This document shows positions 45,626 through 53,795 of a stretch of DNA of 64,000 bases, one piece after another. Source of the stretch: Candidatus Poribacteria bacterium (GTDB lineage Bacteria; Poribacteria; WGA-4E; WGA-3G); assembly GCA_022819945.1 (NCBI GenBank), contig JAJEGI010000178.1, forward strand, positions 34,147 through 98,146, given 5' to 3'. Position 1 is the stretch's first letter; each line of letters starts with the position of its first letter. The position numbers and the translations under genes are program-made. The notes under the pieces are model-generated. The model saw nothing but the letters and a program-made list of their open reading frames with translations, was not told the DNA's origin and made no database searches.

Positions 45626-45922
45626 ATGCTCAATCCAAACAGCGAAATACCAACTGTCCTTGAGGACATTCCAGAATCGGAGCAGCACGCCTTACTTGAG
45701 AAGGCAGCGACGTGGATTGTGCGGCGCGGGCTGACTACACCCGCAATTATCGCTTTGGAAACTTGTAAGCCTCTGAATTTTTTGGGCAGTCAATTTTTGA
45801 TTGCGTTCAGCCCGTTCGTCCAAGCGATTTTCAAAGGCGACGAATACCACAAATTCGCGCTCATTTTGGAAAAAGATGCGAATGTTGAGACGCTAATTGA
45901 GTTGATTGAGTCCGAGTCATAA
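45626..45922 (+). CDS. Small protein of unknown function
   Basis: The 98-residue protein follows AGAGG. It has no signal peptide; a hydrophobic stretch (NFLGSQFLIAFSPFVQAIF) sits in the middle and acidic helices flank it. I do not recognise the family. It begins 50 nt after the Gfo/Idh gene and is probably co-transcribed. Confidence 0.6.
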   Translation: MLNPNSEIPTVLEDIPESEQHALLEKAATWIVRRGLTTPAIIALETCKPLNFLGSQFLIAFSPFVQAIFKGDEYHKFALILEKDANVETLIELIESES

Positions 45923-45963
45923 CCGACTTAGCGAAAAATATCTGTAGGTTTTTCATCAACCCA

Positions 45964-46163
45964 TGCGCGTAAGCCCAAGCATCGCGCCGGGCTGGGTATA
46001 CGGAGCAGACTGTTCCTGAAAAATCAACCTTATTGAACCGCAAGGAACGTATAGATAGGTATTAATGAGCGTGCGTAAGCCCAAGCATCGCGCCGGGCTG
46101 GATATACGGAGCAGACCGTTCCTGAAAAATCAACCTTATCGAACCGCAAGGAAATTTAAAAAT
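45964..46163 (+). repeat. Two tandem long repeat leaders before the E2 gene
   Basis: Copy 1 (45964-46049) and copy 2 (46072-46163) share GCGTAAGCCCAAGCATCGCG, CCGGGCTGG, TATACGGAGCAGAC, TTCCTGAAAAATCAACCTTA and GAACCGCAAGGAA. Copy 2 ends in ATTTAAAAAT against the E2 ATG. The open frame from 46065 through copy 2 would wrongly add 33 residues to E2. Confidence 0.85.
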
Positions 46164-47531
46164 ATGGCAGTTGAATTGAGAATGCTTCAGATGGATCAGA
46201 CGATGACCAAAGGGAAAATCGGGAAATGGCTCGTTAAGGAAGGCGATACCGTCACCGAGGGGCAACCTTTGTTGGAGATTGAAACCGATAAGGTCGTCCA
46301 CGAACAGGAATCCCCTACCGACGGTGTTATCGCGCAATTACTTGCTGAGGAAGGTGCTAATGTCCCCGTCAACGCCTTATTAGCAATTATCGGGGCACCC
46401 GGTGAAGAAGTCCCACGCGTTGAGGCAGATACAGCAGTTGTAGAGCCGCAAGAACCGGAACAAGAAGCACCGGTGCAACCCGCACAACCGAAGCCGACAC
46501 CCGCACCCACCACTGTCGCGCCTAAAGCCTCTCCAGCAGCACGTCAACTCGCTGAGAAACTCGCTATCGACTTGACCCAGGTCACTGCCTCTGGACCGGG
46601 CGGACGTATCCTTGAAGCCGATGTCCAGCGGTATATCGACTTGAGAGCACCGGTGCCAACCGAAACCGAAACCACACGTCTGAAGGCATCGCCGCTTGCA
46701 CGACGATTGGCAAAAGAGCATGGTGTCGATCTCAGTTTAATTGCCGGTTCTGGCCCGGATGGCAGAATCGTCCGAGATGATGTCCTACAGGCAGCCAGCA
46801 CAGCACCTGAAATGCCTGTTATTGAGACACCAGCACTTCAGCAGGCAACCGAAGTCATTCCTATGGACGGCATCCGTGGAATTATTGCAGAACGGATGAC
46901 CCTCAGCCTTCAGACGAATGCCAGTGTCACACTCCATACCGAGGTGGACGCGACAGCCTTCGTTGAGTTACGCGGGATGCTTAACGATAAACTACAAGCA
47001 AGAGAGGTAAAGATCACCTACACCGATCTACTTGTAAAAGTCGTAGCAAATGCTTTACTGGAGCATCCACGCCTCAACGCAACGCTTACGGATGACGGGA
47101 TTCATCTATTATCGGAGATTAATATCGGGGTGGCGGTCGCACTGGAGGATGGGTTGGTGGTACCCGTCGTCCGAAATGCTGACAGAGAAAGGTTATCGGA
47201 GATCTCGGAACAGGTAAAAAATTTCGCTGAACGCGCACGGAGCAATCAGTTAACACCGGGAGAACTTCAAGGTGGGACATTTACGATTACAAATCTCGGA
47301 AACTTCGGGATTGATGCGTTCACGCCTATCATCAATCCGCCGGAGAGTGCTATTCTTGGGGTAGGACGGATTCTGAAGAAACCAGTCGTTCATGAAGATG
47401 AGATTGTTGTTCGGAGCATGCTGACGCTAAGTCTAACGTTCGATCACCGTGTCGTAGACGGCGCGCCTGCAGCACAGTTCCTGCAAACGGTTTCTGATTG
47501 TATTCAAGATCCGTATCTGTTGTTGGTATAG
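46164..47531 (+). CDS. 2-oxoacid dehydrogenase E2 (dihydrolipoamide acyltransferase)
   Basis: From the leader-defined ATG the protein has 455 residues. The lipoyl domain has DQTMTKGKIGKWLVKEGD and the lipoylated lysine in ETDKVV near residue 43. Two subunit-binding domains follow, near residues 120-158 (SPAARQLAEKL) and 173-210 (SPLARRLAKEHG), then the catalytic domain with LTFDHRVVDGAPAAQFL. It passes acyl groups to CoA. Two binding domains are unusual. No E1 or E3 gene lies beside it, so the exact complex (pyruvate, branched-chain or acetoin) is unsure. Confidence 0.93.
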   Translation: MAVELRMLQMDQTMTKGKIGKWLVKEGDTVTEGQPLLEIETDKVVHEQESPTDGVIAQLLAEEGANVPVNALLAIIGAPGEEVPRVEADTAVVEPQEPEQEAPVQPAQPKPTPAPTTVAPKASPAARQLAEKLAIDLTQVTASGPGGRILEADVQRYIDLRAPVPTETETTRLKASPLARRLAKEHGVDLSLIAGSGPDGRIVRDDVLQAASTAPEMPVIETPALQQATEVIPMDGIRGIIAERMTLSLQTNASVTLHTEVDATAFVELRGMLNDKLQAREVKITYTDLLVKVVANALLEHPRLNATLTDDGIHLLSEINIGVAVALEDGLVVPVVRNADRERLSEISEQVKNFAERARSNQLTPGELQGGTFTITNLGNFGIDAFTPIINPPESAILGVGRILKKPVVHEDEIVVRSMLTLSLTFDHRVVDGAPAAQFLQTVSDCIQDPYLLLV

Positions 47532-47534
47532 TCC

Positions 47535-47936
47535 CTACCAGCGTTCTGTCTGTAAGGATTCGACTTCATCGAAATGTGCGTCTCGTGTCACAAGAATCAA
47601 ATCATATTGCATGGCAATTGCAGCGATCCAGATATCGTTGTTCGGGATGGGTCTACCTTTTCTTCGCAGCCGTTCTTTGATGATTCCGTACCACTGTGCT
47701 GTTTCCAAATCACAAGAGATGAGTGGAAATCGCTGCGTAAGCCGGTTGACTTTTGTGAGATTTTCTATAGGTCTATTTGATTTTCGCGCACCGTAGTAGA
47801 GCTCACCAATTGCCGGCGAAGGCAAAGACACTTTAGGAACATTTTGCATTTCGTCTGCGGTGTGGATTATCATATCATCGGCTAACATAACAATAAGAAT
47901 GTTGGTGTCCAACAGATATTTACCACTCTGATTCAT
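47535..47936 (-). CDS. VapC-like PIN-domain toxin
   Basis: Starting at the ATG giving MNQSGKYLLDTNIL, the protein has 133 residues with the PIN acidic residues in LLDTNIL, GELYYGA, NNDIWIAAIA and VTRDAHFDEV. It is a predicted RNase toxin. The ATG lies within the last codons of the antitoxin gene (17-nt overlap), the usual coupled VapBC layout. Confidence 0.93.
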   Translation of the reverse strand: MNQSGKYLLDTNILIVMLADDMIIHTADEMQNVPKVSLPSPAIGELYYGARKSNRPIENLTKVNRLTQRFPLISCDLETAQWYGIIKERLRRKGRPIPNNDIWIAAIAMQYDLILVTRDAHFDEVESLQTERW

Positions 47937-48153
47937 CGACCTGTCCACAGTCCTCCTCAATCGCTTGTTTTATTTCTTCCAAATCCTCAGGCGGGAATAG
48001 ACCTGCTGCAAATTCGAGCAGTTCCTGAAGGGGTATACCTTTTGGAGATTCTCCGGATAACTCTAACGTGAAATCTAAAACCTGTCGCTGTTGTCCAAGT
48101 GTAAATTTTTCTAATCGTTGTACAATCTCTTGGATAGTGGTTGAGTCTTTCAC
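47920..48153 (-). CDS. Antitoxin partner of VapC (DUF2281-like)
   Basis: The 77-residue protein, MKDSTTIQEIVQRLEKFTLG to the end DLEEIKQAIEEDCGQVDESE-W, matches the DUF2281/VapB-type antitoxins found beside PIN toxins. A good ribosome site (AAGGAGGCGAC) precedes it. It should neutralise the overlapping VapC. Confidence 0.85.
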   Translation of the reverse strand: MKDSTTIQEIVQRLEKFTLGQQRQVLDFTLELSGESPKGIPLQELLEFAAGLFPPEDLEEIKQAIEEDCGQVDESEW

Positions 48154-48238
48154 TGTGTCGCCTCCTTTTTGATTAGAGGATAGTGTTTCTGCCCCTACGA
48201 ATCTCTTGGAAAGATTTTATCACGAATCGTATGAGAAA

Positions 48239-48490
48239 TCAACGCTTTTTGGTAGACTGTCCTTGCGATAACGATGCCATTCCGCACCCTTCCTCAATCG
48301 TCTGCGTCATGATTTCCAAATCTTCCTTTGAAATTGTGCCTACTAATTTAAGCAGTTCCTTGCCTGGGGGGCCTCTTATGGGTTCGCGTAAAAAAGATAG
48401 GACAGAATTCAAAATCTGTTTCTGCTGCACAGGCGTGAGTTTATCTAATCGCTGTACAATTTCTTGAACAGTCGTTGATTTTTCCATCAT
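48239..48490 (-). CDS. Antitoxin paralogue without toxin (B)
   Basis: The 83-residue protein, MMEKSTTVQEIVQRLDKLTP, is clearly related to its two neighbours over the first 60 residues (KELLKLVGTISKEDLEIM). Its C-terminus (GMASLSQGQSTKKR) departs from the usual DESEW ending. No toxin gene follows. It is probably a leftover of a duplicated TA module. Confidence 0.65.
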   Translation of the reverse strand: MMEKSTTVQEIVQRLDKLTPVQQKQILNSVLSFLREPIRGPPGKELLKLVGTISKEDLEIMTQTIEEGCGMASLSQGQSTKKR

Positions 48491-48496
48491 TAAGGT

Positions 48497-48745
48497 TCAA
48501 GCATTAGTTGTTCTTACCACTCTGAACTCATATACCTGCTCACACCCTTCTTCAATCGTCTGCTTCATTATTTCCAAATCTGCCTTTGAAATTGTGCCTA
48601 CGAGTTGAAGCAAATTTTTGCCGGGGTATTGCTTCGGCGGTTCACCTGACAACTCTAACATGAAATCCAAAACTTGCCTCTGTTGTTCAAGCGAAAGCGT
48701 TTTGAGTAGTGTTATGATTTCTTGAAAAGTTGTTGAATTTTCCAT
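48497..48745 (-). CDS. Antitoxin paralogue with frameshifted end (A)
   Basis: The 82-residue protein, MENSTTFQEIITLLKTLSLE, has EGCEQVYEFRVVRTTNA at its end. Removing one T at GAGTTCAGAGTGGTAA restores YESEW-stop, the ending of the intact antitoxin, so a 1-nt insertion changed the last residues. The same bases also hold a vestige of a toxin start (MSQSGKNN). It starts the array and lies 6 nt before paralogue B. Confidence 0.7.
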   Translation of the reverse strand: MENSTTFQEIITLLKTLSLEQQRQVLDFMLELSGEPPKQYPGKNLLQLVGTISKADLEIMKQTIEEGCEQVYEFRVVRTTNA

Positions 48746-48925
48746 TGTGGATGCTCCTTTCGCTTAAATTGCTACTATAAACAGTTTACCATCAATTACA
48801 TCAAAAATCAACTTTTTCGATAGTCAGTATAATCCTGAAAATCCTAAATCCTGATTCTGACAATGAGGCTCCAGCAGTCAAACATAGTACTGACAACTGA
48901 GTACTGATAACTGACAACCATTCCC
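48746..48925. other. Gap with short direct repeats
   Basis: No gene. Near 48885-48918 the unit ACTGACAACTGAGTACTGAT, followed by AACTGACAACC, forms short direct repeats of ACTGA-AACTGA type; a related CTGACAGTTATTAACCCTGA lies near 35860. Confidence 0.4.
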
Positions 48926-50371
48926 CTATATGTATCCAGCGAGTCGCAGCCCTTCCTGTTCTGCCCATCTGCCTAACAAGTCTTTCTCTTTAGGGGTTGC
49001 TGAACGATTTCGCTTACCCCGAACCTGACGGATAAGTTTTGCTTGTGGTGCGACCTCAATCGTCAAAATCTTGCGGCGTCCGTTTTCATCTTCAATCTCC
49101 AAACTCCAAATCGATGACCGTCCCGTATGACAGGATCTCGCGTAAGTTGAGACACAATGCCCCAGTGCCCGACCTTCGTCGATGAGTTCGTCGCTGCTGA
49201 GCAATTCTCGAATAGACCAGAATTTCATATTACGTGCCGCCTCACTCCCTTCCAAAGTGTGGAATTCACCGATCTCTGAGCCGAACCATTCGAGTTCCCC
49301 ACCTTTCGCTTCTCTACCAAGTTCGCCGTGCCACGCCTCAACTTGGCGGAGCAGCGTCTCAGGGGTTCGTCTTCTCATGCTGAAGTTCGGTTGCGCGGGT
49401 CCAATTTCTCTCGCGACACCTCTCTCAACGAAGACCCGTTGATTCTCGTATTTCTGATGCCAGATGTAGTCAATAATCGGGTTCGCATGATTGACATCCA
49501 ACATCGGATTCGCAATAAAGAAGCGAATCACGTTTATCCAGAAATCGTCGTTGCTAAAAGTTTCGGTCAGTCGTGTGCCCCGAAGCGCGTCCGCCAAATA
49601 CTTATCACCACCGAGGGCGTGTACTTGTCCCCAACGGAGTGCCTCGTCAATTGTGTAATGCCTCGGTGCCTTAAGAAAATGGTGCGCCATCTTTTTCGTC
49701 AGCGGTATAGGCATATCCGTTGCGGTTCGGATGTTTTGACCGGTGCCGATGTGTTTGAACCAGTTTTGGTGCGTTACGTTTCCGTTGAACCAGACGCTAT
49801 CCATGAAAAGCGGCACCTCATAAGCAGCGAGTAGGTGTCGAGCGAGTTCGGAAAATTGGCGATCCCGATTATGTTTTTTGACTTTCCACGTCTCAGGCGA
49901 TCGAAGCCAACTTTCATGATGGTTTGCGAGTGCTGCGATGCCTTGAATATAAGAAGTCTCCTTTAACAGATCTGAATTATCTTCGAGATATAACAGGAGT
50001 TCCAAAAGGACTTTCGGGGCGATGCTTCCCTCGAAAGCAACCGAGATGGCTCTGGTAACAGGATTCTGTAGTTTTTCTGATCGTAGTTCTTGGTTGTATA
50101 TTTTTGGCAGGATCTCGCTAAGGTTACGGTCTTTCTTTTCTTTCGCCATTATTTTCGCGGCTCGCGTGCGTGTCAAAACATAAAGTTCATCTCGGCGTTG
50201 GCGCGAATTTTTTTCCAAACCCTGATTAAAATTATGGGCGCGGCACCATTCTTTATACCCTTCAACCGAAGATATCCCCAGTTGATGGATATGCGCTTGC
50301 ATTTCGTGTGAGCATTCCTCTATCCGTATTTTTCTTTGGGACTTTTTCCGCTTTTGAGCCATCTGTTGCAT
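48926..50371 (-). CDS. PcfJ-like protein
   Basis: The 481-residue protein has a basic N-terminus (MAQKRKKSQRKIRIEEC), helical middle and a C-terminal PcfJ-like domain with LGHCVSTYARSCHTGRSSIW, SLEIEDENGRRKILTIEV and RQVRGKRNRSATPKE. PcfJ proteins are named from a conjugative plasmid but occur widely on chromosomes; the role is unknown. No conjugation gene lies nearby. Confidence 0.8.
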   Translation of the reverse strand: MQQMAQKRKKSQRKIRIEECSHEMQAHIHQLGISSVEGYKEWCRAHNFNQGLEKNSRQRRDELYVLTRTRAAKIMAKEKKDRNLSEILPKIYNQELRSEKLQNPVTRAISVAFEGSIAPKVLLELLLYLEDNSDLLKETSYIQGIAALANHHESWLRSPETWKVKKHNRDRQFSELARHLLAAYEVPLFMDSVWFNGNVTHQNWFKHIGTGQNIRTATDMPIPLTKKMAHHFLKAPRHYTIDEALRWGQVHALGGDKYLADALRGTRLTETFSNDDFWINVIRFFIANPMLDVNHANPIIDYIWHQKYENQRVFVERGVAREIGPAQPNFSMRRRTPETLLRQVEAWHGELGREAKGGELEWFGSEIGEFHTLEGSEAARNMKFWSIRELLSSDELIDEGRALGHCVSTYARSCHTGRSSIWSLEIEDENGRRKILTIEVAPQAKLIRQVRGKRNRSATPKEKDLLGRWAEQEGLRLAGYI

Positions 50372-50824
50372 CCTCCGATTACATCGTCTTGGAACTTATG
50401 TATATTTAACCCAGCTGATGGCTATATATTTCTAATTTTTTTGTGTGTTGGGTTCGTTCGTATTAGGGAAACTGTGAAGCGAATTAGAATTAGTATCAAC
50501 AAAAGACATTGGGAAAGTTTAATGCTGAAATTAGGAAAGCGATTCGCGTTTTTCGTATGTCTTCTTAAAAGTCTTGGTTGTGAGCCAAAGCAGGTTCATT
50601 TTACCAAAGGAGTGTGGTTTTGTCAACTAAAGCGATTTGGTTTTCTTATAGGGGATCTTTGTTCAAGAATGAACTTGAAGATAATTACAGCATAAAGCAA
50701 CTAAACTTGGAGCTTTACTATATCTGATGTGAATTCGCTATGACGTTGATAGAACAACCACAAATTCTGTCAACTTTCGGAACGCTTATTTTCGATGGAT
50801 GTCCAGCCGTAGAAGGAAGGTTTC
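50372..50824. other. 453-nt region without a supported gene
   Basis: A plus-strand frame covers much of it (ending at 50695, with VKRIRISINKRHWESLMLKL), but it starts inside the PcfJ gene, has no ribosome site and has an unlikely composition. I see no RNA gene or repeat. The last bases, GAAGGAAGGTTTC, are the ribosome site of the LamG gene. Confidence 0.4.
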
Positions 50825-51715
50825 ATGGTCCTTAACTTTAGACTCCTGCTAATCACATTACTATTATCCAACTTAGTTCTGCCTGTTTTTTCGTTTGAAC
50901 CTTCCGGTGGTGTTTTGGTCCTGGATGGTGATGATGACTATGCGATACTTCCGCTTGCTGAACACGGGTATATAATCCCGGCAAACACCTTTGATTTTAC
51001 TGTCGAAGTGTGGTTCTATCCGAAATCTGGACCCGAGCGTGGAAGGGATAATCTCACAGAGAATAATCCTATTCTCAGCCAGCAAGTTCGCTTCGGGTTG
51101 ACTTCAAATACTCAGCATTGTGACCTTGATAAAAATCAGCTGTGTTGCTATGGTTCGGCGCATCTTGAAGGCAGAGTTCGTGGTGTTGTAGGAACTTATG
51201 TTGAAGTGGAGAAAGATCAGTGGAATTATCTGGCAATCATTTTCAAAGATGGCGCATTTAACTTCGCGTACAACAACCGAATCCTTCAATCACGGTTTCC
51301 TTTGGTGGATCGAGTGGCTGCGGAGGTGCGTCGAAAACGAAAAGATTTCTTTGTAGGTGGGTATGATGAAGATGTGTTCGCAATTAATCAGGACGGCATA
51401 ATGCTATCGCAAACGACTCGCTTCCATGGTGAGATTGACGCTATCAGATTTTCAAATATCGCCAGATATGACATGCCTGCTGAACGGGGTATCTATCCAT
51501 TCAATCCGCCTCATCGTTTTGTGCCTGATGAGCACACTTTAGCACTTTGGAATTTTGATGAACCTGCAGGTACAGATCGCTTTCAAGATACATCGGGAAA
51601 CGGGAAGACCTTAATCGGAATGAATGGTGCTGCTACCAGCGGCGCGCTTGCTGTCAATCCAACAAGAACTGCTCTAACCAGCACATGGGGCCAAATCAAA
51701 TCGGAGGCACGTTGA
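50825..51715 (+). CDS. Secreted LamG-domain protein with LTSTWGQIK tail
   Basis: The 296-residue protein has a signal peptide (FRLLLITLLLSNLVLPVFSF), a LamG/concanavalin-like sandwich (VLDGDDDYAILPLAEHG, FTVEVWFYPKSG, FHGEIDAIRFSNIARYD, LALWNFDEPAGT-DRFQDTSG) and the C-terminal ALTSTWGQIKSEAR. It likely binds a carbohydrate or protein at the cell surface. The last residues are shared with two other secreted proteins nearby. Confidence 0.85.
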   Translation: MVLNFRLLLITLLLSNLVLPVFSFEPSGGVLVLDGDDDYAILPLAEHGYIIPANTFDFTVEVWFYPKSGPERGRDNLTENNPILSQQVRFGLTSNTQHCDLDKNQLCCYGSAHLEGRVRGVVGTYVEVEKDQWNYLAIIFKDGAFNFAYNNRILQSRFPLVDRVAAEVRRKRKDFFVGGYDEDVFAINQDGIMLSQTTRFHGEIDAIRFSNIARYDMPAERGIYPFNPPHRFVPDEHTLALWNFDEPAGTDRFQDTSGNGKTLIGMNGAATSGALAVNPTRTALTSTWGQIKSEAR

Positions 51716-51755
51716 AGTTGATAAATGAAGCCCTTAATGTCTCCGGTGTTTCTAT

Positions 51756-51785
51756 TTGACATGAGCGCATTGGGGATGGTATACT
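51756..51785 (+). promoter_or_regulatory. Predicted promoter for the LamG-peroxiredoxin operon
   Basis: A perfect TTGACA at 51756-51761 and TATACT at 51780-51785 are 18 nt apart, with a leader of about 75 nt to the ATG at 51868. The next four genes follow closely and may share this promoter. Confidence 0.7.
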
Positions 51786-51867
51786 ATAAAATACAGAATG
51801 TTTGACGGTTGTAAGACTGAAGTTATGAACTGAAGGCGATTTCGTTTATATTTAAGGAGAAACAGTA

Positions 51868-52668
51868 ATGTATCTATCTAAGAGTGTACGAATAGGTTTT
51901 GTGGGGCTGGTAGGTATCTTTTTACTCATAGCACTACCGAGTCTCGCGAAAATTGATCCGGACAGTATCACCGGAATGTGGCTCTTTAACGAGGGAAAAG
52001 GTAATACCGCCACAGATGGATCAGGAAACGGGAACGATGGTGAAATCCATGGCGCGAAGTGGGTAGACGGAAAATTCGGTAAAGCACTTGAGTTTAACGG
52101 TGCTGACAATTGGGTTGAAGTACCACACTCTGACACTGTCGGGTTTAAGGGGGGTGTATCGTTCACGATCATCTGCCATTTCAAAGGTACCAGAGTCGCT
52201 GGCGCACTCGTTGGAAAAAATTATGAGGATACATCACAGGCGTTGCCATGGTACCTGCTCTGGAATGGCGGTGCCGATAACAAGGTAACCCTCTACCTGC
52301 GCGATGGTGCATCGACGAGTTTTCGAGCGGACGGTACAACCGAAATTGGAGATGACAAATGGCATTTCGTCGTTGGTAGAGCAGATGCCGATGCAGGCAA
52401 GGCTTCGATATGGATAGATGGCGAAATGGAAGCTGAAACCGACTTTAACGAAGACGGCGGATACGGCACCGGTGAAGGTGTGTTTCATGTTGGACGACAC
52501 TATGATCGATATACTGAAGGCATTATCGACGATGTCGCCCTCTTCAATGTTGCCTTGGAAGAAGAGGATATAAAATTTCTCATGGAGAACGGTGTTGAAA
52601 CCGCCGCCGCTGTTGAACCTGTGAACAAACTGACAACGACATGGGGCAGGATCAAAAACAGTAGATAG
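51868..52668 (+). CDS. Secreted LamG-domain protein with LTTTWGRIK tail
   Basis: The 266-residue protein has a signal peptide ending SLAKIDPDS, a LamG sandwich (GMWLFNEGKGNTATDGSGNG, ALEFNGADNWVEVPHSD, IIDDVALFNVALEEEDI) and ends NKLTTTWGRIKNSR. Ribosome site AAGGAG. It precedes the selenocysteine peroxiredoxin gene by 17 nt. Confidence 0.88.
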   Translation: MYLSKSVRIGFVGLVGIFLLIALPSLAKIDPDSITGMWLFNEGKGNTATDGSGNGNDGEIHGAKWVDGKFGKALEFNGADNWVEVPHSDTVGFKGGVSFTIICHFKGTRVAGALVGKNYEDTSQALPWYLLWNGGADNKVTLYLRDGASTSFRADGTTEIGDDKWHFVVGRADADAGKASIWIDGEMEAETDFNEDGGYGTGEGVFHVGRHYDRYTEGIIDDVALFNVALEEEDIKFLMENGVETAAAVEPVNKLTTTWGRIKNSR

Positions 52669-52685
52669 GGAAATAGAGGAAACTT

Positions 52686-53795
52686 ATGAAACGGATACAG
52701 TCGCTTCTCGTGTTCGCATTTCTGCTATGCGTAGGTTTCGGTTGTGGGACAGAGAATCCCGTTGAGGAAACCGTAGATACCTCTGAGGCTGAGACCCTTT
52801 TGACAGGCACATTACGTGGTGATGTTCAATCCATTGAGGGTGTATTAATTCAGGTACGTTTGCTAAGAGACGGGCAGCTTGTGGCGCAAACAGAGACACA
52901 GGCAAGTTACGAGATTGACGCGGTTGAAGCTGGAAACTACACGCTCCAAATATCAGCGAAGGGACATGAGACGAAAGAGGTAAATGTCACGGTTATCGCT
53001 GAACAGGTTGTTTCGCTTGATAAAGTCACGCTTGTCGCGTTAGAAACCCCGGTATCACATCTGCGCGGTGTTTTAACCAATGAGGGGACCGGTGAACCTC
53101 TGAATGGGGTCAGCCTCCAACTCACGGATAACGCGGGGAAAGTGTATGAGACGTTGACAACAGCGGCAGGCGTTTTTTCCTTTGAAAACCTTCCCGTGCA
53201 GCAACCCTTTACATTGACAATCGCCCACGCAGGTTACGCAGGTAAAGAGGTAGCCGTCAGTCCGATACCTGCGACTGAAACATTGGAGCTGACGGTCGAA
53301 CTTCTACCTCTTCAGGAACCCGAAAGGTTGGATCCGGGTCAGGGATTGAGTATCGGCAGCCAAGCACCTGACTTTGAATTACCAGATAGCAACGGTAAAT
53401 TACACGCTCTCGCCGATTATACCGCTGATAAGAACGTCGTTCTTATATTTTACCGCGGTGGCTGGTGACCGTTCTGCAGAGGGCAACTCGGCGAGTTGCA
53501 AGACAATTATGCGAAGATTCAAGCTGCAGGTGCGGAACTCATCGCTATCAGTTCCGACGATGAAGGCGATACCAAACAGACAGTTCAGAACGGTGGACTC
53601 AAATTTCCGGTACTCGCTGATAAGGACAAAAAGGCGATTACTGCCTACAACGTTGTCGATCCTGGCAACAATCGGATAGCACGTCCTGCCGCCTATATCG
53701 TTCGCAAGGATGGAACGATAGTTTGGGGATCCCTTGATGCCGTAGCCGTCCGGGTACCAACGGCGGAAATCCTCACAGAATTGGGTAAACTTTAA
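52686..53795 (+). CDS. Lipoprotein peroxiredoxin with in-frame TGA (Sec) at the active site
   Basis: Reading through TGA at 53466-53468 gives 369 residues. A lipoprotein signal (LLVFAFLLCVGFGC) leads to two carboxypeptidase-regulatory-like sandwiches (about 38-120 and 120-210), then an AhpC/TSA domain: GSQAPDFELPDSNGK, VVLIFYRGGW-U-PFCRGQL, GAELIAISSD and AYIVRKDGTIVW. Sec261 takes the place of the peroxidatic Cys in the family W-C-P-F-C motif, with C264 kept. The frame stays open and conserved for 109 codons after TGA, and a perfect SECIS-like hairpin follows. It should reduce peroxides outside the cytoplasmic membrane. It overlaps the next gene as TAATGA. Confidence 0.92.
53483..53499 (+). 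promoter_or_regulatory. Predicted bacterial SECIS hairpin (peroxiredoxin gene)
   Basis: GCAACTC-GGC-GAGTTGC is a perfect 7-bp stem with a 3-nt loop starting with G. The loop begins 22 nt after the TGA, nearly the same spacing as in the SelW-like gene. Confidence 0.82.

Noticed and set aside
48885..48918. CRISPR-like array
   Set aside because: The repeats are very short and there are no spacers or cas genes in the window.
50336..50695. 119-codon frame after the PcfJ-like gene
   Set aside because: It starts antisense inside the PcfJ gene, lacks a ribosome site and has no recognisable pattern. A small real gene in 50450-50695 cannot be excluded.
52686..53468. A truncated 260-residue lipoprotein ending at FYRGGW
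   Set aside because: The same frame resumes directly with the rest of the peroxiredoxin domain, and the stop is TGA at the active-site position with a hairpin behind it. Sec decoding explains it better than a truncation or sequencing error.
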